Assembly (NCBI GenBank): GCA_003510825.1 | Contig: DOKO01000451.1 | Location: 1 to 13,526 of the forward strand | From: Stenotrophomonas sp. | GTDB lineage: Bacteria; Pseudomonadota; Gammaproteobacteria; Xanthomonadales; Xanthomonadaceae | Reading direction: 5' to 3' | DNA: 13,526 nucleotides | Shown: positions 12,434-13,526 of the stretch, piece after piece | Layout of the letters: each line of letters opens with the position of its first letter | Position numbering within the stretch: the first letter of the stretch is position 1 | Translations under genes and position numbers: made by a program | Notes under the pieces: generated by a model | Databases searched by the model: none | What the model was told of the DNA's origin: nothing | Seen by the model: the letters and a program-made list of their open reading frames with translations, nothing else

Positions 12434-13526
12434 TTAAACCTTGTTTTTTGCGAAGTCTATGACGAAGCGATAGCGAACATCCTTGGCCACCACCCGATCA
12501 AACGCGTTGTTGATCTGATCAGGCGTAATCAACTCCACATCCGGCCGGATGTTCCGCGCAAAGCAATGGTCGATCACCTCCTGGGTCTCGGCGATTCCAC
12601 CGATCATGGACCCGGCGAGACTCTTGCGCCCAAACGCCATCGCCGAAGGATTCAGCCCACGCGGTTCACCCAGCCCCACGTTCACCAGCGTGGCGTCCAG
12701 CTTCAGGGTGTCCAGCAACGGCTGCACCTCGAAGGGGTAGGGAACGGTGGAGATGATGACGTCCATGCTGTTCGCCAGTGGCTTGAGCGCGGCAGCGTCG
12801 CTCCACAGCACCGCGTGCTTTGCCCCAAGGCGCTTGGCATCTGCAAGCTTCCCAGGAGAGGTGGTGAAGATGGTCACCTCCGCCCGCTGGGCCACGGCCA
12901 GCTTCACCGCCATATGGCCCAGCCCACCGAGGCCGACCACGCCCACGCGCTGGCCCGGCCGTACCTCCCAATGCCGTATCGGCGAGAACGTGGTGATGCC
13001 CGCACAGAGGATGGGGGCGGCCGAGGCCAGGTCCATTCCCGGCGGAATGCGGATCGCGAAGCGCTCCGACACCACGATCTTTTCCGAGTAGCCACCCAGG
13101 GTGGAGCCACCGGACACCTTGTCCGGTGCGTTGTAGGTGAACGTGGTGCCGTTGAGGCAGACCTGCTCGCGGTCGGCCAGACAGTTCTCGCACGTGCCGC
13201 AGGCATCCACCATGCAGCCCACGCCAGCAATCTCCCCTGCGGTGAATTTGGTGACCTTCGAACCGACCGCCAGCACGCGGCCGATGATTTCGTGACCAGG
13301 CACGCACGGGAACGCAGGCGTACCCCAATCACCGCGTACGGTGTGCACGTCCGAATGGCAGATACCGGCGTACAGCACGTCAATGAGCACGTCGTGCGGG
13401 CCCACCGCGCGCCGCTGAATCTCCATGGGCGCGATGCGCTGACCCATGGCGCGAGTGCCGTAGGCCTTCACCGTGCTCGGCGCGGTTGAGGCAGCTGCCG
13501 GAGCAGCAGCGGCCGCCTCGGCACGG
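12434..13526 (-). CDS. zinc-dependent NAD(P)-dependent alcohol dehydrogenase, 5' end beyond the window
   Basis: The enzyme domain is a complete medium-chain dehydrogenase. Counting from the GTG at 13471, the catalytic zinc ligands are Cys38 in AGICHSDVH, His60-Glu61 in CVPGHEIIG, and Cys156 in PILCAGITT. The structural zinc has four cysteines in DACGTCENCLADREQVC. The nucleotide-binding loop is VVGLGGLGHMAVKLA at about residues 178-192. The pattern matches the cinnamyl-alcohol/YahK-like group that reduces aldehydes with NADPH; cofactor and substrate are inferences. Upstream of the GTG the frame stays open to the window edge and encodes AEAAAAAPAAASTAPST. That looks like the end of an export leader and a linker, so the real start is probably outside the window. 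The TAA stop complements the TTA at 12434. The gene is convergent with the mocR-like gene. Confidence 0.9.
   Translation of the reverse strand, partial: RAEAAAAAPAAASTAPSTVKAYGTRAMGQRIAPMEIQRRAVGPHDVLIDVLYAGICHSDVHTVRGDWGTPAFPCVPGHEIIGRVLAVGSKVTKFTAGEIAGVGCMVDACGTCENCLADREQVCLNGTTFTYNAPDKVSGGSTLGGYSEKIVVSERFAIRIPPGMDLASAAPILCAGITTFSPIRHWEVRPGQRVGVVGLGGLGHMAVKLAVAQRAEVTIFTTSPGKLADAKRLGAKHAVLWSDAAALKPLANSMDVIISTVPYPFEVQPLLDTLKLDATLVNVGLGEPRGLNPSAMAFGRKSLAGSMIGGIAETQEVIDHCFARNIRPDVELITPDQINNAFDRVVAKDVRYRFVIDFAKNKV

Noticed and set aside
12353..13489. Long plus-strand open frame of 378 codons opposite the alcohol dehydrogenase
   Set aside because: It is His/Arg-rich with no motif, while the minus strand has all zinc and nucleotide-binding motifs of a dehydrogenase.

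Overview
The window looks like chromosomal DNA from a Xanthomonadaceae bacterium, most likely Stenotrophomonas. This rests on the high GC content, the strong GC3 bias of most genes and remembered resemblance of several proteins to Stenotrophomonas/Xanthomonas families. No search could be run, so the genus is an inference.

Region 1 (1-3800) is ordinary chromosome. It holds the 3' end of a small conserved gene that appears frameshifted, a 62-residue hydrophilic protein, an unrecognised small protein followed by a DUF72 protein, and a stand-alone BLUF blue-light sensor with a complete flavin site. On the opposite strand are a SemiSWEET-like membrane protein coupled to a cysteine hydrolase, and a YciF-type ferritin-like stress protein.

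Region 2 (3959-5068) is a metal module. A MerR-family regulator with three metal-binding cysteines is divergent from a short cation diffusion facilitator. Between them lies a textbook MerR-type promoter with a 9-bp dyad inside a 19-bp spacer.

Region 3 (5073-7859) holds an exported alpha/beta hydrolase of the non-heme haloperoxidase type with its own terminator. A divergent TetR regulator, probably translated from a leaderless mRNA, carries a GATC-centred operator in its promoter. Next come an NTF2-like DUF1348 protein, a terminator, and a RidA-family protein that lacks the usual catalytic arginine.

Region 4 (about 7943-12306) reads as an accessory island. Sampled 60-base blocks give roughly 53-60% G+C, against about 67% in a sampled native gene. 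It begins with a nested palindrome and an intergenic block dense in inverted repeats. A gene-cassette-like ORF follows, ending in a degraded integron attC site. Then come a DapA-superfamily aldolase-like gene and a peroxiredoxin-glutaredoxin fusion on the minus strand, and a divergent MocR-type regulator that probably controls them. Three copies of one hairpin family (arms GTCYGCT/AGCRGAC) lie at the left edge, after the cassette and at the right edge.

Region 5 (12434-end) is a zinc-dependent medium-chain alcohol dehydrogenase. Its reading frame runs off the window through an Ala-rich segment typical of an export leader.

The best candidate for something undescribed is the MocR / Prx-Grx / DapA-like cluster with its cassette and structured intergenic DNA. 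Its function is not established by the sequence alone.
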